Of a DNA stretch of 33,240 nucleotides, positions 16,546 to 24,288 are shown one piece after another. The position numbers were made by a program, and so were the translations under genes. Origin of the DNA: JAFLBB01 sp040007195. Lineage in GTDB: Bacteria; Acidobacteriota; Terriglobia; Bryobacterales; Bryobacteraceae. Position 1 is the first letter of the stretch; every line of letters begins with the position of its first letter. Location: NCBI GenBank assembly GCA_040007195.1, contig JBDTVQ010000025.1:1-33240 (forward strand), in the 5' to 3' direction. A model generated the notes under the pieces. The model worked only from the letters and a program-made list of their open reading frames with translations. It did not search any database and had not been told where the DNA came from.

Positions 16546-17691
16546 TCAGTAGCGAAGGATTGCCGCCAGGGGCTCCGTGCCAGCCATGCTGTCTTGGGGC
16601 AACATGTGCACTGTCCCGCCCGTCCGCAACGTTTCCACAATCGCGGCGTTCACAAGGTCTTCCTTGTCGGCGCGAATGCGGTCGAGTTCCGGCTCCATGC
16701 GTCCCATCAGTGGCGTGCCTTCACGTGCGCAGAGGTGGTGCACTCGGCCGGCGCCGGCGGCACGCAATACGTCCTCGGCCACCATGGATACGTGGCTCCG
16801 GTCGCGGATCTCCTTGAGCTTTGCCAGCACGGCCTCTGCGCGAGCCATATCGTGCGCAAGCACCGCCTCGCGCGCCATTGCTCCAATCTCGGACGGGGTC
16901 AAAATCGCGGCGTTCGCGGGATCGCCGGCCAGTAGTTCTTCCCCCCCTTTGGCAGCGCGCCGGTAGGCTGCGATCTCGGTCTGCACGCCCATCAAGACCA
17001 GTGGCCGCCCAGCAAGAATCGGCGAGATGCCACGATGAACCACTTCGAAGAAATCGTGCAAGAACGCATCCTTATTCTCACGATCCGTAGCCGTGCCAAA
17101 ACGGACGACGCCTGAGTGGCCAAGTGGGGAACCGTACATCGACCTGTTCTCGACCGCCCGGGTGGCGTGCCCAAACTTTCCCGCGGCTTCAGCGTTCAGC
17201 GGAACGTCCGGTGGAAGCTCTACCTCGCGGCAATCGTCGCGCGAGCATTCAAATAACCGCAGGCATTTGGAATTCAGCCCGAGCACCACTGAATCTGGCG
17301 CCGCGAGCGCATCCCTCACGAAGGGAGCCAGCAGCGGATGGCTTGCGATCGATAGCGTATCCATACCCGTGTGCGCGCGATAGCACGCAACAAATGCCGG
17401 CATGCGGAAAATCGCCCAGCCCGGTCCGCCCGACTTCAACGCCGGATCAAGACCAATCTCTTCCAGTCGGGCTAAAAGCGTTTCCGCGAAAAAGGCCAGA
17501 CTTCCCGCCCGCAATTGCCGCTGGGCGCTCTGCAGATGTCTCCGCAGCAAGGCTCGCTGTGAGCCCTCAGGGGCGCCAGGATGCCGGTCCGGAATCACGA
17601 TCGTAATGCAAGGTCCGGTTTTAGCAGCCAGCATTCGCAGGGCTTCCGCATCCAGTACGCTTGCCGTCGAGGCGAGAGTGGGAGTCGTCAT
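16546..17691 (-). CDS. eRF1-like protein of the bacterial baeRF group
   Basis: The protein is 381 residues from ATG 17691. The N-terminus (MLAAKTGPCITIVIPDRHPGAPEGS, about 19-43) and the later strands resemble bacterial archaeo-eukaryotic release-factor-like (baeRF, family 3-like) proteins: VVLGLNSKCLRLFECS, then a charged helical region with GVQTEIAAYR, and a C-terminal segment EDVLRAAGAGRVHHLCAREG. The last resembles the eRF1 C-terminal/Pelota-type domain. No GGQ motif is visible, so peptide release is not expected; roles in RNA or ribosome handling have been proposed for the group. The frame stays open upstream to 18024, but that stretch overlaps the divergent hemG-like gene and is not family-like. 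The 108-bp divergent gap to the flavodoxin gene should contain both promoters; none is obvious. Confidence 0.65.
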   Translation of the reverse strand: MTTPTLASTASVLDAEALRMLAAKTGPCITIVIPDRHPGAPEGSQRALLRRHLQSAQRQLRAGSLAFFAETLLARLEEIGLDPALKSGGPGWAIFRMPAFVACYRAHTGMDTLSIASHPLLAPFVRDALAAPDSVVLGLNSKCLRLFECSRDDCREVELPPDVPLNAEAAGKFGHATRAVENRSMYGSPLGHSGVVRFGTATDRENKDAFLHDFFEVVHRGISPILAGRPLVLMGVQTEIAAYRRAAKGGEELLAGDPANAAILTPSEIGAMAREAVLAHDMARAEAVLAKLKEIRDRSHVSMVAEDVLRAAGAGRVHHLCAREGTPLMGRMEPELDRIRADKEDLVNAAIVETLRTGGTVHMLPQDSMAGTEPLAAILRY

Positions 17692-17799
17692 GGCACCCGG
17701 TATTGTGCACGGCGAATGCCATGGTGCGGACCCAACGCGTTCCCGTCGCGAATGGCACCTCACATGCTTCATGAAAATAGGAGTCAGGAGGATACTCGC

Positions 17800-18399
17800 A
17801 TGAAACGCGCCGCCGTGCTGTACGCCACGCGCGAGGGGCATACCGCGCTCATCGCCGTGGGCATTGCTCGTAAGCTGCGTGATCTCGGAGCCAGCGTGGA
17901 CGTCATTGACCTCGGCGCCACCAGGCGCGAGATTGAACTGGATCGATATGATGCGGCAGTGCTGGCTGCTTCGGTACACGTGGGCCACCACGAACCCGAG
18001 ATGGTGCGATTTGCGCGTCTGCATCGCGCCTCACTGGAAGCAATGCCCAGCGCTTTTGTTTCGGTCACCTTAAGTCAGGCCGGGGTGGAGATGTCGAAGG
18101 CGACGCCTGAAGCTCGAGTCCGGTCCGCCGCGGGAGTACAGCAGGTTCTCGATTGCTTTTACGCCGAGACGGGCTGGCATCCAGCCCACGTGAAAGCAGT
18201 GGCCGGGGCCTTGCGCTATACAAAGTACAATTTCCTCAAGCGCTTCATCCTCAAGCAAATCTCCAGGAAAGCAGGCGGGTCGACCGATACCTCGCGCGAC
18301 CACGTTTATACCGATTGGACGGCACTGGAATCATTTGTTGCCAATTTTGCCGAAGAGTTCGGACTCTCGCAAAATGCCGTTGCGCCCTCCGCGCGCTAG
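17800..18399 (+). CDS. hemG: Menaquinone-dependent protoporphyrinogen IX dehydrogenase-like flavodoxin (HemG type)
   Basis: The protein is 199 residues, against 181 for E. coli HemG. The predicted reaction is six-electron oxidation of protoporphyrinogen IX to protoporphyrin IX, passing electrons to quinone. Visible family features: FMN-phosphate loop YATREGHT (about 9-16), ASVHVGHHEPE, MPSAFVSVTLSQAG, WHPAHVKAVAGALRY, the HemG-specific helical insert FLKRFILKQISRKAGGSTDTSRD, and VYTDWTALESFV near the C-terminus. The start ATG has AGGAGG (17786-17791) 8 nt upstream, which excludes the much longer frame. It is divergent from baeRF. Its TAG shares the four bases CTAG with the stop codon of the convergent ric gene. 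Neighbouring heme- and Fe-S-related genes fit this role. Confidence 0.88.
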   Translation: MKRAAVLYATREGHTALIAVGIARKLRDLGASVDVIDLGATRREIELDRYDAAVLAASVHVGHHEPEMVRFARLHRASLEAMPSAFVSVTLSQAGVEMSKATPEARVRSAAGVQQVLDCFYAETGWHPAHVKAVAGALRYTKYNFLKRFILKQISRKAGGSTDTSRDHVYTDWTALESFVANFAEEFGLSQNAVAPSAR

Positions 18400-19121
18400 G
18401 CTGCCTCACGCTCCAGCGCAATGGCGCGCGGAAACAGGATGTTGTTCTCCAGATGAATGTGCAGGTGCAGGTCGTGCTCCAACTCCGCAAGACCCGCATA
18501 CAACACGCGGAAGGTGTTGCAGGCATCGGAGGGGGGCGTATAGTTGTGAGCTAGCCTCCGCATCGCTTCGAGCGCGCGGCCAGTTGAATCGTGTTCATCC
18601 TCCATGACCTCGATTGGATTGCCGAATCTGCCGAAGGGAAGCGGCAGCCAGGGCCGTCCGGCCGCGGCCGCCCGCTCGACCTGAACGATCGCTGGAAAGA
18701 GCATCCGCTCTTCTTTCTGCATATGCGTTTCCAACTCTGCCCTCATCTCTCCGAACACTCTCGCCAATAGCGTCAACGATGCTCCGTGCCGCTCACCATG
18801 CGCCGCCAGAACCTTGGCAGTCCGTTGTTGAATAACCGGAAGCTCGCGCCGGAGATAAGCGTGATGAGTCGTCACGATGTGTTCGATCAGTTCGCCCAGC
18901 GGCGCGCCGGTCCAATCGCGTCCGGGCGCCTGCTGCGACTTCTCCATGGCCTCAACCTGGGCAAGCAGTTCCTGCGCGTCGATCCCTTTTTTACGGCACA
19001 CTTGTTCCAACGGACGCTGGCCGCCGCAGCAAAAGTCGATCCCGCGTTCTTCGAACATTCGAAGCGCCTCTAAAGATTGCACGGCCAATTCTCCAACCGT
19101 TTGTGTCGCGGTCAAATTCAT
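18396..19121 (-). CDS. ric: Iron-sulfur cluster repair di-iron protein (Ric/ScdA/YtfE family)
   Basis: The protein is 241 residues, against 220 for E. coli YtfE. The family helps restore Fe-S clusters damaged by nitric oxide or oxidative stress and is cytosolic. An N-terminal ScdA_N-type domain carries the Cys-Cys motif at 31-32 (GIDFCCGGQRPLEQVC). A hemerythrin-like four-helix domain follows with its histidine/glutamate ligands: HIVTTHHAYLRRELP, LETHMQKEERMLFPA, MEDEHDSTGRAL and LEHDLHLHIHLENNILFP. The start ATG 19121 has AAAGGAG 8 nt upstream; an upstream in-frame extension to 19166 runs into the radical SAM gene and is less likely. It is 13 bp downstream of the radical SAM gene, so the two form an operon. 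Confidence 0.93.
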   Translation of the reverse strand: MNLTATQTVGELAVQSLEALRMFEERGIDFCCGGQRPLEQVCRKKGIDAQELLAQVEAMEKSQQAPGRDWTGAPLGELIEHIVTTHHAYLRRELPVIQQRTAKVLAAHGERHGASLTLLARVFGEMRAELETHMQKEERMLFPAIVQVERAAAAGRPWLPLPFGRFGNPIEVMEDEHDSTGRALEAMRRLAHNYTPPSDACNTFRVLYAGLAELEHDLHLHIHLENNILFPRAIALEREAA

Positions 19122-19134
19122 TTCGCTGTCTCCT

Positions 19135-20211
19135 TTACTCGGGTCTTCCCGTAGGCTGATACACACATCGCGGGTCCGAGGCCATGAAGTTGCCCGTCAA
19201 GGCAAGTGCCCGTGAGCGCGACCCGCCGCATAGATACCTGTAGTCGCAAACGCCGCATTTACCCTCGAGCTGATCGGAGTCCCGAATCACTTGAAAGAGT
19301 TCCGAGTTCCGGTAAGCGTCCGTGAGCCGGCAAGCTCGTATGTTGCCGGCGGATAGTTCCAGAAAGCCGCTCGGGTAAATCTCACCGGTGTGGGAAATGA
19401 AGAGCAATCCTTTGCCGTCGTTGATGCCCGCATAGCGCTGGATCGGCGACGCACCAGACGCCGCTGGGCCATCAGGTGCCATAGAGCCGCCACCTGAGAG
19501 CTTCCGCTGCTGCGCGTAGAAGCGCCGGTAGTGGGGAGCTTCGGTCGTCTTGATGTCGAACGCCGCGATCAGGCTCAACTTGTAGAGGAATTCGAAGACC
19601 CGTTCGTATTCCTCGCCCGGCAGGTCGTCTTCCAACCGCGCACGCCCCGTCACAACGAGGAAAAAAACACTCCATAGTCGCGCATGAGTGTCGGCCACGA
19701 TCCTCGCGATCTGCTCCAGCCACTCCACGTTGTGACGCGCGACGGTCGTGTTGATTTGCGTTTCGAGGCCGATCTTCGCAGCCATATGCAGCGCAGCCAT
19801 CGTCCGCGCGTACGAACCCGCCACCCCGCGGAAGCCATCATGGATCTCCTTATTAGGTCCATCCAGGCTCACGGCCATTCGCGAAACGCCGCTGTCTTTG
19901 AATCGCGCCACTGCGGCTCGCGTCAGCAGCGGCGTCGCGCTCGGCGTCACCGTTGTTCGAAGTCCCAGTCCCACACTGCGCTCAATCAGATTGAATAGGT
20001 CGGGCCGCTTGAGAGGATCGCCGCCCGTAAACACAACCAGCGGATTGCCAAGCTCGCGAATCTGATCCAGTACTTCGTAGGCCTCGCTCGTCGACAACTC
20101 CGCTTCATTGCGTTCCGGTTGCGCGGCCGCACGGCAGTGGCGGCAAGCCAAATCGCACGCTTGAGTGACTTCCCACAACACCAACAGGGGAGATTCGGAA
20201 AAGTCGCGCAT
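19135..20211 (-). CDS. Radical SAM/SPASM protein related to the NirJ/AhbD heme-maturation group
   Basis: The protein is 358 residues from ATG 20211. The radical SAM 4Fe-4S motif CxxxCxxC is Cys19-Cys23-Cys26 (CDLACRHC), followed by the GGDP SAM-binding motif (TGGDPLKRPD). The C-terminal SPASM region carries CGVCDYRYLCGGSRSRA and DPRCVY for auxiliary clusters. The closest family resemblance I recognise is the heme-tailoring radical SAM enzymes (NirJ, AhbC/AhbD) and the related BA_1875-type proteins. A role in heme or modified-heme synthesis, or peptide modification, cannot be separated by sequence alone. A TTG start at 20232 is possible but has no Shine-Dalgarno, whereas GGAG lies about 12 nt before ATG 20211. 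It is the first gene of the rSAM-ric operon and divergent from the Crp/Fnr regulator. Confidence 0.85.
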   Translation of the reverse strand: MRDFSESPLLVLWEVTQACDLACRHCRAAAQPERNEAELSTSEAYEVLDQIRELGNPLVVFTGGDPLKRPDLFNLIERSVGLGLRTTVTPSATPLLTRAAVARFKDSGVSRMAVSLDGPNKEIHDGFRGVAGSYARTMAALHMAAKIGLETQINTTVARHNVEWLEQIARIVADTHARLWSVFFLVVTGRARLEDDLPGEEYERVFEFLYKLSLIAAFDIKTTEAPHYRRFYAQQRKLSGGGSMAPDGPAASGASPIQRYAGINDGKGLLFISHTGEIYPSGFLELSAGNIRACRLTDAYRNSELFQVIRDSDQLEGKCGVCDYRYLCGGSRSRALALTGNFMASDPRCVYQPTGRPE

Positions 20212-20262
20212 CGTTTTGTCGTGCTCCAGCAACAGAATAGGGTTCCCATGCGGGTTCCTCTA

Positions 20263-20274
20263 TGACCGAAGTCA
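20263..20274. promoter_or_regulatory. Palindrome TGAC-CGAA-GTCA, candidate Crp/Fnr (DNR/NnrR-type) operator
   Basis: A perfect 4+4 palindrome with a 4-bp spacer lies mid-way in the divergent gap, 51 nt before the radical SAM ATG and 43 nt before the Crp/Fnr ATG. The layout matches the TTGNC-N4-GNCAA style of Fnr/DNR/NnrR boxes. The neighbouring regulator carries the ExxSR recognition-helix residues that suit such half-sites. Confidence 0.55.
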
Positions 20275-20317
20275 CACCGCGGGGAAGTTGGCGTTCTTCA
20301 TGCCACACTGGAGAGCG

Positions 20318-20998
20318 ATGAGCCGCTCCAAACTCGAAATGTTGCAGTCGATCGAGCTCTTTTCTGATGTTGGCCCCGATGCGCTAGGGAATCTCGCGAA
20401 GCTCGCCATTGCCAAGGAGTATGGGCCTGGCGATGTGCTCTTCCTGGAAGGCCAGCCGTGCCAAGGGCTGTGGATCATCGGGGAGGGTGCCGCCAAAGTG
20501 GTGAAAACCACCCCGCAAGGCCGTCAACTAGTCCTGGCCATTCAGGAGGCTCCGTCCACCGTGGCCGAGGTTCCCGTCTTCGATGGCGGGCCGTATCCGG
20601 CAAGCCTCGTCGCCATTCACCAAACCACCGCTCTCTTGATCCTCAAACAGGACTTTCTCTCACTTTGCCAAAATAATTCCGCCCTCACATTGCGATTCCT
20701 GCGCGTGTTCGGTCGCCGCCTCCGGCAACTCGTCGGATTGGCCGAGCGCGTTACCTTCGGCACGATTCGCCAGCGACTCGCGCTCGACCTGCTCGAACGG
20801 TCCACGGTAGCCGGAAGCCGGCTGTTGCAGTTGCAAGAAACACAGGAAGAATTGGCCAACCGGCTGGGCACCGTGCGTGAGGTAGTGTCCCGCAACCTCG
20901 GCCGGTTCCAATCCGAAGGTCTGCTGAAGCTGGATCGGCGCACGGTGGAGATTCTCGATACAGCCGGGCTGCGAAACGAGGCCGAGACGGAGTTGTAG
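20318..20998 (+). CDS. Crp/Fnr family transcriptional regulator
   Basis: The protein is 226 residues. The cyclic-nucleotide-binding-like beta roll (about 10-125; FLEGQPCQGLWIIGEGAAKVV) is followed by a dimerisation helix (LRFLRVFGRRLRQLVGLAE) and a C-terminal winged helix (about 175-215; TQEELANRLGTVREVVSRNLGRFQSEG). The recognition helix reads RExxSR, as in Fnr/DNR-type proteins rather than the RExxGR of Crp. No N-terminal cysteine cluster is present, so it is not an Fe-S oxygen sensor like Fnr; a heme/NO or other ligand is possible. The start ATG has GGAG 5 nt upstream; the upstream frame extension would overlap the divergent gene. It is divergent from the rSAM-ric operon, its likely target together with itself. 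PSD1 follows after 20 bp. Confidence 0.92.
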   Translation: MSRSKLEMLQSIELFSDVGPDALGNLAKLAIAKEYGPGDVLFLEGQPCQGLWIIGEGAAKVVKTTPQGRQLVLAIQEAPSTVAEVPVFDGGPYPASLVAIHQTTALLILKQDFLSLCQNNSALTLRFLRVFGRRLRQLVGLAERVTFGTIRQRLALDLLERSTVAGSRLLQLQETQEELANRLGTVREVVSRNLGRFQSEGLLKLDRRTVEILDTAGLRNEAETEL

Positions 20999-21018
20999 CG
21001 GCGTGTCAAACTAGGTCC

Positions 21019-24000
21019 GTGCCCGGCCGCTTCCTAGTCTGCGTCCTGTTGCTCGCTTCTTGCACGCGGGCGGCGGATTCCACGTTTTTCGAGACCAAAA
21101 TCCGACCGCTGCTGGCCGCCAACTGCTACGCCTGCCATGGTCCGGACAAGCAATTCGGGAGCCTGCGGCTCGATTCACGCGATCGCATTCTGCGCGGAGG
21201 CGCGCACGGCCCTGCGGCTGTTGCTAGCAAGCCGGCCGAGAGCCTTCTCATCAAGGCCGTGCGGCACGATGGCCTCAAAATGCCCGTTGGCGGAAAGCTC
21301 AAACCGGAAGAGATCGCCGCGCTTGAACAGTGGGTCCAACTCGGCCTGCCGTGGCCCGAAGACAAAGGCATCAAGCTCGCCGCGGGCGATCCGGCGTTCT
21401 ACGCTCAGATCCTACGCGAGCACTGGGCCTTTCAGCCGCTGAAAAACGTCGCGATTCCCGATGGCCCCGCCGCAAATCCCATCGATCGGTTCATCTCTTC
21501 GAAGTTGCGATCGTCGAATCTTGACATGGCCCCAGGCGCCGAAAAGCACATCCTGGCCCGCCGTGCGGCATTCGTGCTCACGGGGCTGCCGCTGAGCTCC
21601 GAGGACCTGCACACTTTTCTCAACGATGCCTCTACATCGGCCTACGAACGGTTGGTCGACCGCCTGATGGCCTCCCCTCAATTCGGCGAGCGTTGGGCGC
21701 GCCATTGGATGGATCTCGTCCGCTATGCCGAGACCTACGGCTATGAATGGAACTATGAAATTCACGGCGCCTGGCGATATCGCGATTACCTGATTCGGGC
21801 ATTCAACAGCGATTTACCCTATGATCAATTCGTTCGTGAGCACATTGCAGGGGACCTGCTGCCGCATCCACGCACTCGGGAAAACGGGCGCTGGAATGAG
21901 TCCGTGCTGGCCACGGCCTTCTACCGCCTGGGGGAGATGGGCCACGACAACTGCAACCAGTTCCCTGAAATCCGCACCGACGTGGTCGACAACCAGATCG
22001 ATACGCTCACCAAATCTTTTCAGGGCCTGACGGTATCGTGCGCCCGCTGCCACGATCACAAAATCGACCCTATTCCGACCGAAGACTACTACGCCCTCTA
22101 CGGCATCCTGAACAGCTCGCGCCCCGTCACACGGACTGTGGATCTCACCGGTCCCGCCGAAGCCACGCGTGAACAACTCTCGGCGCTCAAAGCGAAAATT
22201 CGCCGCGAGCTCGCTTCCGTCTGGCTCCGCGAGAGCGTCGGATTAGGAACTCATCTTGCGGCCGCCATCTCGTGGGAGAGCGATGTCGCCGATCCCGCTC
22301 CAGGTTTGAACCGCGCCCGCATCGGCCAGTTTCAGGATCTGCTGCAACGCAAAAAGGTCGACATGAGCGACCCGCTGTACCCGGTGATCCATTGGATAAA
22401 CAATCCCGGCGAAGACAAGTGGCGCGAGTTGGCCGCAAGTTACGTGGAAGAAACCGCATCGCGGCAAAAATTCAACGCCAAAAAGTTTACTGTTTTCGCC
22501 GATTTTCGCACCGCCCTTCCCGCGGGTTGGAGCGGCGACGGCTGGGGCTTCCGCACGGGACGAGCTACAAACGGCGACTTCGCTGTAGCCACGGAAGGAG
22601 GAGACGCCATCATCTCCATCGTGCCGGCGGGAGTTTTCACAAATCTGCTTTCAGATCGCCTAAACGGTGTTCTCCGTTCTCCCATTCTTCCTAAGGATAA
22701 GAAGTTCATCACCCTCCAGACCGCCGGCGGCAATTTAGGAGCGATTCGCCTGATATTGGACGGCTGCGTCATAGGCGAAGACCACCAGCTCATTGAGAGC
22801 CGCGGACTGCAATGGCTGAAGACATCAAGCAAGTCCGATCAGCCGCTGCCCACCTATCTCGAACTTGCCACCAAGCGCGACAATCCGCGGCTGCCCGAGA
22901 GGCCGGAGAAATTCAAAGACTTCCGCGAGGAGCAGCTCGATTCACCACGCTCGTTCTGGGGCGTCACCCGCGTTCTGCTTCACAACGAAGACGTCGAGCC
23001 GAAGGCGGAGTTAGGTCACATGGGCCGCTTCCTGGCGGGCGCGCCTCCGCAAACCGCGCAGGAACTTGGCGCGCGGTTTGAAGGCGTCGTTCGTAGCGCG
23101 CTGCAATCCTGGAGTGAGGATCGAGCGACGGCTGACGACGCCGTTTGGCTCGACTGGATGCTGCGCAATCGCCTGCTCGGCAACTCGCGCAACCAGTCAC
23201 CGGAACTCCGATCGCTCACCGAAAACTACCGGAAAGCTGAGGCAGGCATCTCCGAACCCGCCGTTGTTTCGAGCATGGCCGACCTCGATTCCGGATCGGA
23301 TTATCCGATTCTCAGGGGCGGAGAAGCCCGCGCCCCAGGCCGCATCGCTCCCCGTCACTTCCTGACGCTCATGCCTGCGTCGCTGCGAACAGTGAATCCA
23401 GAACATAGCGGCCGGCTCCAGTTGGCGGAAGCGATCGCCAGCGGCGAGAACCCACTGACCGCGCGCGTGATGGTGAATCGCCTCTGGCACTACGTGTTTG
23501 GCCGCGGACTCACGGCAACCACCGACAACTTCGGCCGCTACGGTGACGCGCCAACCGATCCCGAGCTTCTGGACTACCTCGCGACGCAATTTATGAACGA
23601 TGGCTGGTCGATGAAGAAATCCATCCGGTTGATGATGCTCTCCGACGCCTTCCGCCAATCGAGCAAGGCACCAGCGAAGTCCGCCGCGGCCGATCCGCAA
23701 AATCTTCTCTGGAGCCGCTTTCCCATTCGACGTATGGAAGCCGAAGCCGTGCGCGACTCCATCCTCGCCGTCGCAGGTTCGCTCGATCTCAAACAATTCG
23801 GTCCCAGCGTGCAGCCGCATCGCGACGAAGCCACTCCCTACCGCCGCCTGTTCCAAGGGCCGCTCGATGGCAACAGCCGCCGCAGCATTTATTTGAAGAT
23901 CACCCGCATGCAGGGCCCTCGTTTCCTCGAGACCTTCGATTTCCCGCCGCCCATGCAGACACGCGGCAACCGCGACGTCACCAATGTTCCCTCGCAATCA

Positions 24001-24288
24001 CTGGCCCTGTTGAACGATCCGTTCGTCACCGCCGAGGCCCGCGCATGGGCGCTTCGGCTGATTGCAATCGGGCCGGACGACGCCGTGGACGCGCGCCTGT
24101 CACGCATGTTCGAATCGGCCTTCGCGCATCCGGCGTCCCCGGCCGAGTTGGCGCGCCTGCGCGGAATGGTTCAGTCCCTGGCCGCGCGGCGCAACGTCCC
24201 TGAGTCCGATATATTGTCGAACGTGGACGTTTGGAAAGATGCCGCCCACACATTCTTCAACATGAAAGAGTTTGTTTATGTCCGTTGA
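21019..24288 (+). CDS. PSD1-type protein: cytochrome-c-like + DUF1549 + DUF1553
   Basis: The protein is 1089 residues. The N-terminal export signal ends in a lipobox-like LASC (Cys15), followed by a cytochrome-c-like (PSCyt1) domain with heme motif CYACH at 36-40. DUF1549 (about 150-370) includes the conserved second CxxCH at 341-345 (CARCHDHKIDPIPTEDYYAL). A less conserved middle section may be a ligand-binding insert (about 480-620). DUF1553 (about 770-1050) carries NPLTARVMVNRLWHYVFGRGL and the late VTNVPSQSLALLNDPFV. Such proteins are abundant in Planctomycetes, Verrucomicrobia and Solibacter-type Acidobacteria, almost always paired with DUF1501; roles in extracytoplasmic glycan breakdown are proposed. 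The start is GTG 21019 with AGGT just upstream. The 3' end overlaps the DUF1501 gene by 11 bp. Confidence 0.93.
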   Translation: MPGRFLVCVLLLASCTRAADSTFFETKIRPLLAANCYACHGPDKQFGSLRLDSRDRILRGGAHGPAAVASKPAESLLIKAVRHDGLKMPVGGKLKPEEIAALEQWVQLGLPWPEDKGIKLAAGDPAFYAQILREHWAFQPLKNVAIPDGPAANPIDRFISSKLRSSNLDMAPGAEKHILARRAAFVLTGLPLSSEDLHTFLNDASTSAYERLVDRLMASPQFGERWARHWMDLVRYAETYGYEWNYEIHGAWRYRDYLIRAFNSDLPYDQFVREHIAGDLLPHPRTRENGRWNESVLATAFYRLGEMGHDNCNQFPEIRTDVVDNQIDTLTKSFQGLTVSCARCHDHKIDPIPTEDYYALYGILNSSRPVTRTVDLTGPAEATREQLSALKAKIRRELASVWLRESVGLGTHLAAAISWESDVADPAPGLNRARIGQFQDLLQRKKVDMSDPLYPVIHWINNPGEDKWRELAASYVEETASRQKFNAKKFTVFADFRTALPAGWSGDGWGFRTGRATNGDFAVATEGGDAIISIVPAGVFTNLLSDRLNGVLRSPILPKDKKFITLQTAGGNLGAIRLILDGCVIGEDHQLIESRGLQWLKTSSKSDQPLPTYLELATKRDNPRLPERPEKFKDFREEQLDSPRSFWGVTRVLLHNEDVEPKAELGHMGRFLAGAPPQTAQELGARFEGVVRSALQSWSEDRATADDAVWLDWMLRNRLLGNSRNQSPELRSLTENYRKAEAGISEPAVVSSMADLDSGSDYPILRGGEARAPGRIAPRHFLTLMPASLRTVNPEHSGRLQLAEAIASGENPLTARVMVNRLWHYVFGRGLTATTDNFGRYGDAPTDPELLDYLATQFMNDGWSMKKSIRLMMLSDAFRQSSKAPAKSAAADPQNLLWSRFPIRRMEAEAVRDSILAVAGSLDLKQFGPSVQPHRDEATPYRRLFQGPLDGNSRRSIYLKITRMQGPRFLETFDFPPPMQTRGNRDVTNVPSQSLALLNDPFVTAEARAWALRLIAIGPDDAVDARLSRMFESAFAHPASPAELARLRGMVQSLAARRNVPESDILSNVDVWKDAAHTFFNMKEFVYVR

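Noticed and set aside
17692..18024. N-terminal extension of the baeRF frame to 18024
   Set aside because: It would overlap the divergent hemG-like gene, which has a strong Shine-Dalgarno and clear family sequence; the extension shows no family pattern.
23197..23997. Minus-strand frame of 266 codons opposite DUF1553
   Set aside because: Shadow of the PSD1 gene; composition typical of antisense reading and no promoter or ribosome-binding site noticed.
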